Source of the DNA: CAZVWJ01 sp964631325
Lineage (GTDB): Bacteria; T1Sed10-126
Direction: 5' to 3'
Assembly (NCBI GenBank): GCA_964631325.1
Contig: CAZVWJ010000038.1
Span: 1 to 25,877 of the forward strand
Length of the DNA stretch: 25,877 bases
The notes under the pieces are model-generated. The model saw only the letters and a list, made by a program, of their open reading frames with translations. It was not told where the DNA came from and did no database searches. The first letter of the stretch is position 1. Every line of letters begins with the position of its first letter. The translations under genes and the position numbers were made by a program. This document shows, one piece after another, positions 13,414-22,877 of this stretch.

Positions 13414-16400
13414 TTATCCCAGGTGGCGCAGGTGTTGTACGTAAAACTGGAAACCGGGAAAATTTAATTTGCGGTCGCTGCTTAACTCTTTACTAATTGA
13501 ATTAAGCTGGCAGAAGGTAGCCTTGTTTGCCTGTTGAAAATCCTCCGGGGAAGTTTGGCTTTTAATTAAGTTTGTAACCAGATTGCGTTGGATGGTGTTA
13601 ATCTCCCGGCTGAGAGCGTTGGTAGCCAGTTGTTGCCAGTGATCGTGAGAATGTTCATGCAGGAGACGGTTCATAAGCCAGTCAATGTTGAGCAGGGAAC
13701 CTAATTCAAAGTAGATGGAAGAAATTTTTTCTAATTGAGCATTAGTATTAGACTCTACTAAAAGGATATCCAGAGCGGGTAGAAGGTAGTAAAATTCACT
13801 CATTTTTTCGTTAAATTCCGGGTTCAGCCCCTTTTCGAGCCAGGCGTTTTGTTTTGTTGCTATTCTCTGGTCGCGCTCAGGATCAAGATGATTCATAATC
13901 TCCTGTCGTTTTTGGGCAAGTTTATCAGTGAAATTATCAGTGAAATCCCGGGGCGACCATTCCCGCCGGACACTTTCATGCAGCCAGAGCACGGTGGAGT
14001 TCAGCAATTTTGTAATCTCCCACCAGGTGGTATAGTAGACCTCCGCGGAGACATCTTGTTCTTTTTCCCGAAGCATTTCCCGGAGGTTTTCTGCGTTGGC
14101 GAGGCGATCAGCGGCCAGATACCAATTCAGAACGGCGGGGACCGAAGCACCGGTCTCTTCCTGGAGCCTGAAGAAAAATGTAATTCCACAGTTGTCAACC
14201 AGGTAATTGATCAAGGCGGTCAAGGCTATTTCCTTTTTCAGGGGATGTTCCCGAAGTCCTTTCGGAAAATTATCCAGCAAAAGGTCGGGAAAATATTGCT
14301 CGAGAAAAGGAGCCACTGCCCAATCATGTTCCCATTCTGCTTCTTTGGCCTGGTCATAGAGATACATTTTTGCATAACTGAGCATCACTGCCAGTTCAGG
14401 TCGTGTCATTCCCTGATTTGATTCCACCCGCTCCAGCATTTCGCTTTCTCCGGGCAAATCTTCAACTTTCCGGTTGAGATCATAATTTGTTTCAAGGAAA
14501 GTAAGCAGATGGCGGTAAGCGTCTAACCGCCGTTCAGAATTGTGGGCTTCCAGGCTGATCACCCCCGATTGGCGGTAATTGTTATCCGTCACCTTTTTGA
14601 TCAAGTTATCCGGTAATTTCCCCAATACCTCTAACCGGTCTTCTTCTTTTAATTCACCTTGTTTAATACTTTCCTGGAGCAAAATTTTGATATTCACTTC
14701 ATGGTCCGATAAATCCACGCCCCCGCTGTTATCCAGGGCGTCTGTATTTAACTTAACGCCGCGTCGGTCGAGTTCGATCCGTCCCTTCTGGGTAATCCCC
14801 AGGTTTCCTCCCTCCCCGATCACGCTGGCCTGCACTTCCCCGGCATCCACCCGGCAGGAATCATTGGACGGATCATCGGCGGCGGAATGTGGTTCATCAG
14901 TAGCTTTTATATAGGTGCCGATGCCGCCGTTCCAGAGCAAATCCACGTCCAGGTTAAGTAGTGCCCTGATTACTACCTCGGGATTTTGTTCTATTTTCTC
15001 AAACCCAAGTAAATCCCGGGCTTCCTCGGAAAGCTCCAGCGTACGAGCTTCCCGCTTATAAATGTGCCCCCCCCTGGAAAGTATTGAGCTGTCGTAATGG
15101 TCCCACCCCAGCTCACTTTCATAAAGCCGTTTTCTTTCTTCAAAAGTGTTGTCGGGATCAGGATCCGGGTTTATGAAAATATGTTTGTGATTGAAGGCCC
15201 CGACAAGTTTTATCTGCCGCGAAAGCAACATTCCGTTGCCAAAAACATCCCCACTCATATCTCCAATCCCCACAACGGTAAAAGAGTTATTTTGAATATC
15301 TTTCTCCAGTTCACGAAAATGTCGTTTGACGCATTCCCAGGCTCCTTTGGCAGTGATACCCAGTTCCTTGTGATCGTAACCGGTGGAACCGCCGGTGGCG
15401 AAAGCATCGCCCAGCCAGAAATCGTGTTCTGCTGAGACTTCGTTGGCTGTATCAGAAAATTGCGCCGTCCCCTTATCAGCGGCTACTACCAGGTAAGGAT
15501 CAGGTTCGTCGTAACAAAGGACATCCTCAGGCCGTTTAACTTCGCCGTTGACCAGGTTATCCGTCAAATCAAGTAGCCCGTCCATAAAAATCCGATACTG
15601 TCCACGAGCATGTCTGGCGAGTTCCTGCTCGTCACTTAAGTGTTCCTGTTTGAGGACAAAACCTCCCTTGGATCCGCCGGGAACTATCAGCCCATTTTTG
15701 ACCTGTTGAGTTTTAACCAGACCCAACACCTCGGTTCTAAAATCATCCCGACGGTCACTCCAGCGGATTCCTCCCCGGGCAATTTTACTGTGACGCAGGT
15801 GAATTGCTTCCATGACAGTGGAGTATACGTATATTTCAAACAGGGGCCGGGGTTCGGGCATTTCCTCGACTGTGGCGCTTTCAATTTTCACGCTAATATA
15901 AGATTTTTCACAGTTCTCCTGGTAATAATTTGTACGGACCGTGGCGTCCAATAAATTAAAAATTGTGCTTAGAATATAGTGCTCGTTGCGATCTTCAATT
16001 GTTTCCAGCCGGTCCTCAATGGAACTTTTTTGCTCTTGTAATTCAGTTTCTCGGTTTTTAAGTGGCTGATCCGGGTCAAATTTAATTTCAAAGTAACGAA
16101 ATAGTGCCGCCGTAATTCTATCGTGTTTGATCAGTGCTTTATTTATTGACTCTAACTTTATAGCCGGGGTAATCTGGTGAAAGTAATTTTTATAGAGCCG
16201 GAAAAGGTTTAAGGAACGGGGAGAAAGACCACGAGAAATAATAAGCCTGTTAATTAAGTCATCCCGGTAAATTTCGTTGTATACCCCTTTAATACTGCGT
16301 AGTAACAGATCACGACGTCGTTCGAAATTTACACCGGCTTCTTGTGGTTCCTCCAGGAGGAACAGATGGAGATAATATTCATTTTCTTCAATGACGGTTT

Positions 16401-18237
16401 TGAAAGTGGATTGCTCCAAAATTTGCAAACCATGATTGGAAAGCATTGGCATAATTTCGTTTAATTTGATTCTCTCCGGGCTGTAGAAGATAAGCTGACT
16501 TTCTTCCGGGGAATCCTGTTTTAAGCTGAGGTCAATAACAGGGGCTGATGTAGTTCTTTCTTTCCTTATTTTCTCCAGGTTTTGAATGTCTCGGAGCGCA
16601 GTTTCCGGCGAAACGTGAGCCTGGTAGTCGTCCGGGAGAGCTTCGGGATATATTTTTTTAACCGCTCGCCCCTTTTTTTCTGGTAGTTTTTCTGTAATTA
16701 ATTCCGTTAACCGGTCTTCCCAGCTCCGGGATAATTCCTGAAGTCTTTCCTCGAGTTCATCAAAACTGCAGGTCTTAGGGTTTCTTCGGTCAGTCTGAAG
16801 ATAATAGTGTAATTGAACAAAATCGCTTTCACCAAAAGTTATCCGGTAGTCCAGTCCCTCCGGGGAGAATTCTTTTTCCAATTCAGACTGAATTTCCCGG
16901 CCGATTCTTTCGTTATATCTTTTCCGGGAGAGGATAACCATAATTGTTAAACCCTGGTGATAAGCGTCCGGTCGTGCCCGGAGCTTAAAACCGGTTTTGC
17001 CGTAGGCCTCAACTATCGCCCGGATGTCTTCAATTAGATCCTCCACCGGGGACATAAACAGAAGGTGTTTGGGCATATTGTTGTAAATAGTGTAGACGTC
17101 CCGGTAAAGGTGTGTGTGTTTGGTGATGTTTTCTCGATCGATTAAATCCTGAAATTTTTTTCTTAGCAGAGGTATGTTAACTGCGGGTTCGTTTAAAACC
17201 CGGTCAGTAAAAAGCCCGACTAATTGATATTCCCCGCAAATATTTCCTGACTCGTCGAGATTTTTGATAGTAATGTGATCCAGTTGTTCGGCCCGGTATA
17301 CGTGGCTTTTAGCTTCCGTTTTTTTAACGGTGAGTATCATTCGGGAGGTAACTCTTTCCTGGACTCTGAATTCCAATTCTTCTACCGGTACGGCTTCCTT
17401 ATAATCAGTGAAACGCTCCTGCTTGAGAATCCCCAGGTTACTGCCCGGAACAGTTTTTAATTGCTGCTCGTCTTCCGTGCTTTTAAGCTGGTATTCACGA
17501 TAACCGAGGAAAACAAAATTTTCATTGATAACAAAGTCAAGAAACCGGCGTGCTTCCGAAAGGAGATCCTTTTTATTAGGTAATATTTCTTGGTAAGAGG
17601 TAATAAGTTCACTGATTTTTCGAGCCCTGGCAGTCATTTCTTCAAAATCAGAAACCGCTAATTTAAGTTCTTCCAGACTCTTCTCAACCGTTTGTCTGAT
17701 TTTGGCCAGCCCGCTATCGTTCTGACGATTCAACTGCAAATTAACGAGCAATAGCGATTTTTTGCCATCGTTTTCCGGAGAAATAACGGTGGTTTCCATT
17801 TGACTATCGTAACTGTAAGAAAAGCGGGAGTAGAAGATATGCTGGATTTCCAGGCCTGACTGTTGCAAATTTGCCTCAAGAGAATCAACCACAAAAGGGA
17901 GGTCGGCCGTCACCAGATTAACCACTGTAAATGGAGAGGACCAGGAATTAGTTTCCGGGGAGGGGTTAATTAATTTCAGTTGTTCAGTCTCACCGGAGCT
18001 GAATTTGTTAATTTCTTCATAAATGAACTCCAGGAAACCTACAAAATCCCCCGGTGAATAATTGTCAAGAAATGCGGCGGGGAGATTGTCCATAGCGGTG
18101 TATAATAGCTTCTGGAGTTCTTTTAAAGGTGGTCCCGAGTGTTTATCCTTGAGTAGCTTGTTAACCTTGTTCAAAAAAGGTTTTTGTGCGGGCTGCCCCT
18201 GGTCTGATTGTAAAGGGAATACTTCCATTTCATCCAT
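13414..18237 (-). CDS. Large NAD-dependent glutamate dehydrogenase
   Basis: A 1607-residue cytoplasmic enzyme of the large (about 180 kDa) bacterial NAD-GDH class, which oxidises L-glutamate to 2-oxoglutarate and ammonium, mainly for glutamate catabolism. The N-terminal half holds the regulatory, ACT-like segments typical of the family. The catalytic domain starts near residue 815 with HSKIARGGIRWSDR and has the catalytic lysine K857 in PGGSKGGF. Next come ADKGTAQFSD and FWLGDAFATGGSTGYDHK, and the nucleotide-binding segment VVGIGDMSGDVFGNGML near residue 990. A long C-terminal helical domain completes the protein, and the length matches the family. ATG 18237 has GGAGGT about eight bases upstream. 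It is monocistronic, flanked by REP elements on both sides. TAAAAT at about 18282-18287 (minus strand) is a plausible -10 box. No frame break is seen. Confidence 0.95.
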   Translation of the reverse strand: MDEMEVFPLQSDQGQPAQKPFLNKVNKLLKDKHSGPPLKELQKLLYTAMDNLPAAFLDNYSPGDFVGFLEFIYEEINKFSSGETEQLKLINPSPETNSWSSPFTVVNLVTADLPFVVDSLEANLQQSGLEIQHIFYSRFSYSYDSQMETTVISPENDGKKSLLLVNLQLNRQNDSGLAKIRQTVEKSLEELKLAVSDFEEMTARARKISELITSYQEILPNKKDLLSEARRFLDFVINENFVFLGYREYQLKSTEDEQQLKTVPGSNLGILKQERFTDYKEAVPVEELEFRVQERVTSRMILTVKKTEAKSHVYRAEQLDHITIKNLDESGNICGEYQLVGLFTDRVLNEPAVNIPLLRKKFQDLIDRENITKHTHLYRDVYTIYNNMPKHLLFMSPVEDLIEDIRAIVEAYGKTGFKLRARPDAYHQGLTIMVILSRKRYNERIGREIQSELEKEFSPEGLDYRITFGESDFVQLHYYLQTDRRNPKTCSFDELEERLQELSRSWEDRLTELITEKLPEKKGRAVKKIYPEALPDDYQAHVSPETALRDIQNLEKIRKERTTSAPVIDLSLKQDSPEESQLIFYSPERIKLNEIMPMLSNHGLQILEQSTFKTVIEENEYYLHLFLLEEPQEAGVNFERRRDLLLRSIKGVYNEIYRDDLINRLIISRGLSPRSLNLFRLYKNYFHQITPAIKLESINKALIKHDRITAALFRYFEIKFDPDQPLKNRETELQEQKSSIEDRLETIEDRNEHYILSTIFNLLDATVRTNYYQENCEKSYISVKIESATVEEMPEPRPLFEIYVYSTVMEAIHLRHSKIARGGIRWSDRRDDFRTEVLGLVKTQQVKNGLIVPGGSKGGFVLKQEHLSDEQELARHARGQYRIFMDGLLDLTDNLVNGEVKRPEDVLCYDEPDPYLVVAADKGTAQFSDTANEVSAEHDFWLGDAFATGGSTGYDHKELGITAKGAWECVKRHFRELEKDIQNNSFTVVGIGDMSGDVFGNGMLLSRQIKLVGAFNHKHIFINPDPDPDNTFEERKRLYESELGWDHYDSSILSRGGHIYKREARTLELSEEARDLLGFEKIEQNPEVVIRALLNLDVDLLWNGGIGTYIKATDEPHSAADDPSNDSCRVDAGEVQASVIGEGGNLGITQKGRIELDRRGVKLNTDALDNSGGVDLSDHEVNIKILLQESIKQGELKEEDRLEVLGKLPDNLIKKVTDNNYRQSGVISLEAHNSERRLDAYRHLLTFLETNYDLNRKVEDLPGESEMLERVESNQGMTRPELAVMLSYAKMYLYDQAKEAEWEHDWAVAPFLEQYFPDLLLDNFPKGLREHPLKKEIALTALINYLVDNCGITFFFRLQEETGASVPAVLNWYLAADRLANAENLREMLREKEQDVSAEVYYTTWWEITKLLNSTVLWLHESVRREWSPRDFTDNFTDKLAQKRQEIMNHLDPERDQRIATKQNAWLEKGLNPEFNEKMSEFYYLLPALDILLVESNTNAQLEKISSIYFELGSLLNIDWLMNRLLHEHSHDHWQQLATNALSREINTIQRNLVTNLIKSQTSPEDFQQANKATFCQLNSISKELSSDRKLNFPGFQFYVQHLRHLG

Positions 18238-18344
18238 TAAAATTACCTCCGTTACCTGAAAATTTTAATAATTGCGGACCTATTTTATGCTTTGGTGAAT
18301 TAAACAACTAAGTGCAACATAAAACAGTAACGACTGCCACTATA

Positions 18345-18441
18345 TCTCCCCTCCCCTGGTGGGAGGGGATTAAGGGGAGGGGGAACGATGACACGAACAG
18401 TGTTCACCCCCACCTAACCTCCCCCATCAGGGGGAGGAATG
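18345..18441. repeat. Paired C-rich/G-rich REP element (BIME-like)
   Basis: Two hairpins in opposite orientation, CTCCCCTCCCCTGGTGGGAG and onward followed by GATTAAGGGGAGGGGG, then after about 23 bases CCCCCACCTAACC followed by TCCCCCATCAGGGGGA. The two halves are imperfect reverse complements of each other. It lies in the 500-bp gap between the divergent glutamate dehydrogenase and SprA-like genes; the rest of that gap (18442-18737) is AT-rich and shows no gene. Confidence 0.75.
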
Positions 18442-18737
18442 ATAGAATGAAAGTTGTTGCATTTGATAGTTGAATTCAAGTGTTTATTCTCACTAAACTA
18501 TTATGATTTAAATTCTATCAGATAAATTTAAATAATATAGCCCGGAGAAGGTTCTGAGGTTTTGTCAGAATCTTGAAATGTCCCTTCCCGGAGTATGACA
18601 ATATACGTTAGGGCAAGGACAATGAGGGAGTCATTTTGCAGTTTGAGAAAAAAAGCAATTGATTTTTGTTACGGGATGTTGTATATTTACGACGAAAAGG
18701 ACAGGGATTGTCAAGTCAACCTAAGGATGGGTTAAAA

Positions 18738-19901
18738 GTGACTATTGATTTATCAAACCGGATTAGTCAGAATGGCTCCAGGCTACCGACCAGTGATCAT
18801 TCCCGTCCGGGTCTGGGGTCAGAGTCTCCTCCCTCTAAAGTTGAACCACCTGTTCCTGAAGAAAAAGAAGAACAGAGCCAGTCTGCCCGGCCTGAGCAAA
18901 CCTCGCGAACATCCCCGCAGGATTCACCCCCTCGTCAGTCGCGGCCTCAATCGAACCGTTCAACCGGCCAGCAACAAGAGGCTAATAACCGCGGAGCTGA
19001 CAGAACTCCGGAGCAGTCCGAGCAAACCGGAGAAAGTAATAATTCCGGACGTTCGTCTCGACCGCCTGCCGGTGGAAGGATTTCCATTATTAGTCCTGAA
19101 AACGGAAATAACAATTCTGCCCCTCGGGTAGAAGAGGGTGGGCAGTCCGACCGGGAGTCGCCAGAAAACACTTCCAGCCAGCCCGAAACCGCCCGCCAGG
19201 CCGAGGGCCAGAAAAAAAGCCAGGGCCCCCGAAATTTATCTCCTGAAGAACGACGTAAGCTGCGAAAATTACAGCGGATTGACAGGAAAGTGCGGGCCCA
19301 TGAGCAGGCTCACGTTGCCGCCGGGGGTGCCTACGTTAAGGGCGGCCCCAACTATAATTACACATATGGGCCAAACGGAAAACGATATGCGGTTGGGGGT
19401 GAGGTTAGCCTGGATACCGGCAAGGCCCGGACTCCGGAAAAAACATTGCAGAAAATGCAGCAAGTAAGAAGAGCTGCCCTGGCCCCTGCCGAGCCCTCCA
19501 GCCAGGATTACAGCGTCGCCCGGAAGGCGGCTCAAAAAGCAACAAAAGCGCGGATGAAGCTGGCTAAAAAAAGTCGAAAAGATAATCAGGGTGAAACAGG
19601 TGATCAACAGCAAAACTCACCGGCCGGGCAGAATAAATCTCCCCGTCGTTCTACCCGGCCAGAACAGAATACAATTGGACAGAAAAAACAACCACAGTTC
19701 CAGGAACAAGCAGGGGAGCGTTCTCGGGAATCAGAACCGGTAATTGTCGGTCGTCAGCAAGAACCCGCGCCCGGTAATGAAGCTAAAAACAATTTAGTTG
19801 GTATGTATAACCGGCAGGGTAATTCGGCTGGAATAGCTGGTGGTATCAACAGTCAGTCCGGTGGGGCAGTGCTGGGCAACCGATTAAATCTGAGGGGTTA
19901 A
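18738..19901 (+). CDS. SprA-family putative zinc metalloprotease
   Basis: A 387-residue protein with a conserved core between long low-complexity arms. The N-terminal 170 residues are rich in Pro, Ser, Gln, Glu and Arg with no hydrophobic stretch. The core (about 172-270) contains RKLQRIDRKVRAHEQAHVAA, where HEQAH (H188, E189, H192) is an HExxH zinc motif, then GGPNYNYTYGPNGKRYAVGG, EVSLDTGKARTPEKTL and the tail RRAALAPAEPSSQDYSVA. This matches the SprA-related family (PF12118), annotated as putative metalloprotease without proven activity. The C-terminal 115 residues are again Gln/Asn/Ser/Arg-rich. I chose GTG 18738 because AAGGATGG lies eight bases upstream; TTG codons at 18666 and after are alternatives. 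No signal peptide is evident, so its location is unclear. It converges on the SulP gene with only 4 bp between stops. Confidence 0.75.
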   Translation: MTIDLSNRISQNGSRLPTSDHSRPGLGSESPPSKVEPPVPEEKEEQSQSARPEQTSRTSPQDSPPRQSRPQSNRSTGQQQEANNRGADRTPEQSEQTGESNNSGRSSRPPAGGRISIISPENGNNNSAPRVEEGGQSDRESPENTSSQPETARQAEGQKKSQGPRNLSPEERRKLRKLQRIDRKVRAHEQAHVAAGGAYVKGGPNYNYTYGPNGKRYAVGGEVSLDTGKARTPEKTLQKMQQVRRAALAPAEPSSQDYSVARKAAQKATKARMKLAKKSRKDNQGETGDQQQNSPAGQNKSPRRSTRPEQNTIGQKKQPQFQEQAGERSRESEPVIVGRQQEPAPGNEAKNNLVGMYNRQGNSAGIAGGINSQSGGAVLGNRLNLRG

Positions 19902-19905
19902 GTGA

Positions 19906-21765
19906 CTACCCCTCTTCGTCGTAAGTTTCGTGATGTCCCGTTTTTTCCTCTTCAATTGGGTCTTCCTTTTGCTTATCATCGTTTTCTTCGGCCATCGTAT
20001 AAGTCAAGGTAGGGGATTCTTCAGCCCGGCCGGTGTTACCCCCCAGGACATTAGCAATGTGTTCCCGTGCTCTTTCCATTGCCTGCTTTGTTGATTCCAG
20101 CAGAGTTTTCTGGGCCACAAATATTTTGTCAGCCCCGATTTCCTCGGTGGCTCCGGTCTCATCAAAAACCTCTCTGATATGAGGAGTAGCTCCGCAGATC
20201 ATCAGGGTTCTATCTTCCTCGCGCAATTGCTTGGCCAGCTCAATAAGCGAGTTTACGGCAGTGATGTCAAGGTTCATCGCATTTTTCATTCGGAGAATAA
20301 TTACCTTTAGTTCAGGCGATTCTTCCCGGAGCTTTTTTATCCGGGATTTTATTGGTCGGGCCGAGCCAAAAAAAGCCTCCCCGGTTAAGTTGATAAAGGC
20401 AATTTGTGGATGGATTCTTTCTGCGGCGGCGGGAATTGTCTTCAGTTTTCCTTCTCGATCAATGATTAATTCTTTCATATCCGGTTGAGTGGCTTTGCGC
20501 AGGTGCAATAACAGAGAAACGATTATTCCAAGGTAAATAGCATAATCCAGCTTCAGCAACATCACTGAGAGAACTGTTCCGACAAAGACGATCCTGTCGC
20601 GACGAGTAGTAGCGAGAGATTTTTTGATTTTTTCCCAGTCAAGAATGTCGTAAGCAATAACGATAACCAGTCCGGCCAAAACCGGCAGAGGAATATAATA
20701 AATCAGAGGTGAAAACAGGGCCACCAGCAGGACCATAATAAGACCGGAGAAAATTGCTGCCATCCGAGTTCTGGCCCCCAGGTTATAATTGAGAAAAGAG
20801 CGGGTAAAAGAACCCGAAACAGGGAACCCTCTGCAGACACCACAGGCTATATTAGCCGCTGCCTGCCCCAGTAATTCTTGATTTTCGTTCAGAGATTCTG
20901 CCGCTGATTCAGCGAGGGAACTGGAAACTGTCAGGGCCTGGACACTGGCTAACAACGCCAGGGCGAGAGCCGGCCCAAAAAGACCGAATACCAGGTTTAA
21001 ACTTCCATCTACAGGCGGCAGGGCGGGTAGCTGAAAGGTGAGTTGTCCAACCAGTTCTATCCCTTGCTGGTGCAATTGGAAATAGTAAGTAACAGCCCCC
21101 CCCGTAATAGAACTAATCAAGATGGCGGGTATACGGGAGTCAATTGTCCTTAACACTATAGTTAGCAAAATTGCGCCTCCGGCTAAACCCAGGGGGAGAT
21201 AGGGGAAATTTTTCAGAAAAATAATATTGATGAGCTGGTTGAGAAAACGGGTGAAAAAGTAGGGAGAATTAATGCCTGATAACTGCAGAATGGAGTTGAG
21301 CTGATCTCCCATTATTACCAGGGCGCTGCCCGTAATAAACCCGTTCATTACAGCCAGGGAAACAAACTGGGCCAGGTTGCCGATTTTAAGTAGACTGAAT
21401 ATGAGCTGTATCAGACCAACCAGAATGGAAAGATAAGCTACCACTGTAACCGGCGAAATATTAGTTGATTTTACGCTGATTAAAATTCCCGAGATAACTA
21501 CTGCAATTGTGCCGGTTGGACCGGTAATGTGGTAGTCGGAACTGCCCAAAAGGGAACCGAAAATAGCTCCGGCAATTCCGGCGTAAAGACCATACACCGG
21601 CTCTATGCCTACAATAAGTGCGTAGGCCATACACTGGGGAGCTGCCAGTAAGGCAACCGTTAAACCGGCAATAATGTCGCTGATAAATTTGTCGGAATTA
21701 TATTTCTTTAGCGTGGAGAGAAAAGGTAAACCGGGCAAATCTCTTTTTAATTGGTCAAATAGCAT
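19906..21765 (-). CDS. SulP family inorganic anion transporter with STAS domain
   Basis: A 619-residue inner-membrane transporter of the SulP/SLC26 family, members of which carry sulfate, bicarbonate or other anions, often coupled to H+ or Na+. It starts with the family signature DIIAGLTVALLAAPQCMAYA and PVYGLYAGI (residues about 30-65), followed by GSSDYHITGPTG. Roughly a dozen hydrophobic segments reach residue 430. A cytoplasmic STAS domain (about 450-565) contains VIILRMKNAMNLDITAVNSL and ends near GADKIF, then a hydrophilic acidic tail rich in Glu and Lys. ATG 21765 has AGGTG about eight bases upstream. It is divergent from the cyclo-ligase gene across an 89-bp gap. The anion transported cannot be told from the sequence. 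Confidence 0.93.
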   Translation of the reverse strand: MLFDQLKRDLPGLPFLSTLKKYNSDKFISDIIAGLTVALLAAPQCMAYALIVGIEPVYGLYAGIAGAIFGSLLGSSDYHITGPTGTIAVVISGILISVKSTNISPVTVVAYLSILVGLIQLIFSLLKIGNLAQFVSLAVMNGFITGSALVIMGDQLNSILQLSGINSPYFFTRFLNQLINIIFLKNFPYLPLGLAGGAILLTIVLRTIDSRIPAILISSITGGAVTYYFQLHQQGIELVGQLTFQLPALPPVDGSLNLVFGLFGPALALALLASVQALTVSSSLAESAAESLNENQELLGQAAANIACGVCRGFPVSGSFTRSFLNYNLGARTRMAAIFSGLIMVLLVALFSPLIYYIPLPVLAGLVIVIAYDILDWEKIKKSLATTRRDRIVFVGTVLSVMLLKLDYAIYLGIIVSLLLHLRKATQPDMKELIIDREGKLKTIPAAAERIHPQIAFINLTGEAFFGSARPIKSRIKKLREESPELKVIILRMKNAMNLDITAVNSLIELAKQLREEDRTLMICGATPHIREVFDETGATEEIGADKIFVAQKTLLESTKQAMERAREHIANVLGGNTGRAEESPTLTYTMAEENDDKQKEDPIEEEKTGHHETYDEEG

Positions 21766-21854
21766 AATTTACACCTGTAATTTTTAGTGTTATAAGATAA
21801 TATCAATAGCCTAAAACTAAATACACCAAAAAAATATTTCATTGTATGTGATTA

Positions 21855-22454
21855 ATGATGAGTATTAAAACAAAAAAAGAACGTTGGCGGCAAGTTTATC
21901 GTGAAAAAAGAAGACGTGTTTTTCCAAAAAATCGAAATCATGCCAGTTCTTCGCTGGTGGAAAATCTGGCGAGTTGGGAGCGATTGGCTGACTTGAAAAG
22001 GATTCTTTTTTATTATCCGGTCGGCAAGGAAATTAGTCCACTCGGGTTGGCCCAAAGCAATTGCCACGAGAATCACCTGATTTTTTATTTTCCCCGGATT
22101 AGTGAAGACCGGTCGGAACTGGAACTTTACGAGGTTACAGACTTTAGTACCCAATGCAGGCGGGGTAGTTATGGGATTATGGAACCGGTGCCCGATAAGA
22201 CTCGCCAGGCGGCAATAGAAGAGATCGATCTGGTGTTAGTCCCCGGTGTTGTTTTTGCCCGTAATGGAGTTAGGATTGGCCGGGGGGCTGGTTTTTATGA
22301 TAAGTTTTTAACCGTGGCTTTAACGGCGGTGAGTGTTGGCCTGGGTTACGATTTTCAACTTGTTCCGGAATTACCTCGGGAAAAACACGATCAACCGGTG
22401 GACTACTTTTGTTCAGAACTTGGTCTGCGGCAATTAGCGAAAGTCCCAACTTGA
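21855..22454 (+). CDS. 5-formyltetrahydrofolate cyclo-ligase
   Basis: A 199-residue cytoplasmic enzyme (MTHFS/YgfA family) that uses ATP to convert 5-formyl-THF to 5,10-methenyl-THF, returning stored folate to one-carbon metabolism. Visible family features are the basic N-terminal helix KKERWRQVYREKRR, FYYPVGKEISPLGLA, IFYFPRI, YGIMEPVPD and the strongly conserved LVPGVVFARNGVRIGRGAGF with YDKFL near residues 136-160. The length is typical. ATG 21855 and ATG 21858 are adjacent and either may be used; no good ribosome-binding site is visible. In many proteobacteria this gene follows 6S RNA, but no such RNA is seen here. It is followed by a T-rich stretch (22501-22506) and a MITE-like element, so it appears to be a single-gene unit. 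Confidence 0.93.
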   Translation: MMSIKTKKERWRQVYREKRRRVFPKNRNHASSSLVENLASWERLADLKRILFYYPVGKEISPLGLAQSNCHENHLIFYFPRISEDRSELELYEVTDFSTQCRRGSYGIMEPVPDKTRQAAIEEIDLVLVPGVVFARNGVRIGRGAGFYDKFLTVALTAVSVGLGYDFQLVPELPREKHDQPVDYFCSELGLRQLAKVPT

Positions 22455-22528
22455 CTTACTTGAGGATGGACCGGTACACTGTACACGCTCTTAGATAATT
22501 TTTTTTGGATCAGGGGGCTAACTACACG

Positions 22529-22679
22529 CTCTCCGAAAAGGGTCTAAAATCTCCTCCCCCTGATGGGGGAGGATTAAGGTGGGGGTGAAGAGGCCTCGTA
22601 GAGGCCGAACCACGCCCTTGAACTTTTTCCCCCTCACCCTGACCCTCTCCCGCCAGGGGAGAGGGGACTTTTCGGAGAG
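22529..22679. mobile_element. MITE-like element with 12-bp terminal inverted repeats
   Basis: A 151-bp non-coding element with exact terminal inverted repeats, CTCTCCGAAAAG (22529-22540) and CTTTTCGGAGAG (22668-22679). Inside are two long GC-rich hairpins, CTCCTCCCCCTGATGGGGGA with GG, and CCTCTCCCGCCAGGGGAGAG with G, in opposite orientation and each followed by the AAGGTGGGGGTG/CCCCCTCACCCT words. A central GGCCTC-GTA-GAGGCC palindrome lies at 22591-22606. It is the most complete member of the family also present at 10118, 12590 and 18345. No transposase is encoded. It ends 18 bp before tRNA-Leu. Confidence 0.7.
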
Positions 22680-22697
22680 GCTCTAAGGCTCTAACTA

Positions 22698-22784
22698 GCC
22701 GAGGTGGCGGAACTGGCAGACGCGCAGGGTTCAGGACTCTGTGGGCTAACGCCCGTGCGGGTTCGACTCCCGCCCTCGGCACCA
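22698..22784 (+). tRNA. tRNA-Leu (anticodon CAG)
   Basis: A class II tRNA of 87 nt including an encoded CCA. Acceptor GCCGAGG/CCTCGGC with discriminator A; the anticodon stem CAGGG/CTCTG holds loop TTCAGGA with anticodon CAG (leucine, CTG codons); a long variable arm TGGGCTAACGCCCGT forms its own stem; T-arm GCGGG-TTCGACT-CCCGC. No other tRNA is adjacent. It lies just downstream of the MITE-like element and about 150 bp before rnr. Confidence 0.97.
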
Positions 22785-22877
22785 ACTTTTCCCGCCGGTC
22801 ATCCTCCAGACACCCACTTGCACTGCTTTTAGTAGTTTCTCTGGCTAACCTGGGAATAAACTCTCAGCTTGATTCGG

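Noticed and set aside
21766..22528. 6S RNA next to the cyclo-ligase gene, as in proteobacteria
   Set aside because: Neither flank of the gene shows a long closing stem or a 6S-like layout.
22522..22785. 87-residue minus-strand frame covering the MITE and tRNA-Leu
   Set aside because: It translates repeat DNA and the antisense of the tRNA, a well-known source of false proteins.
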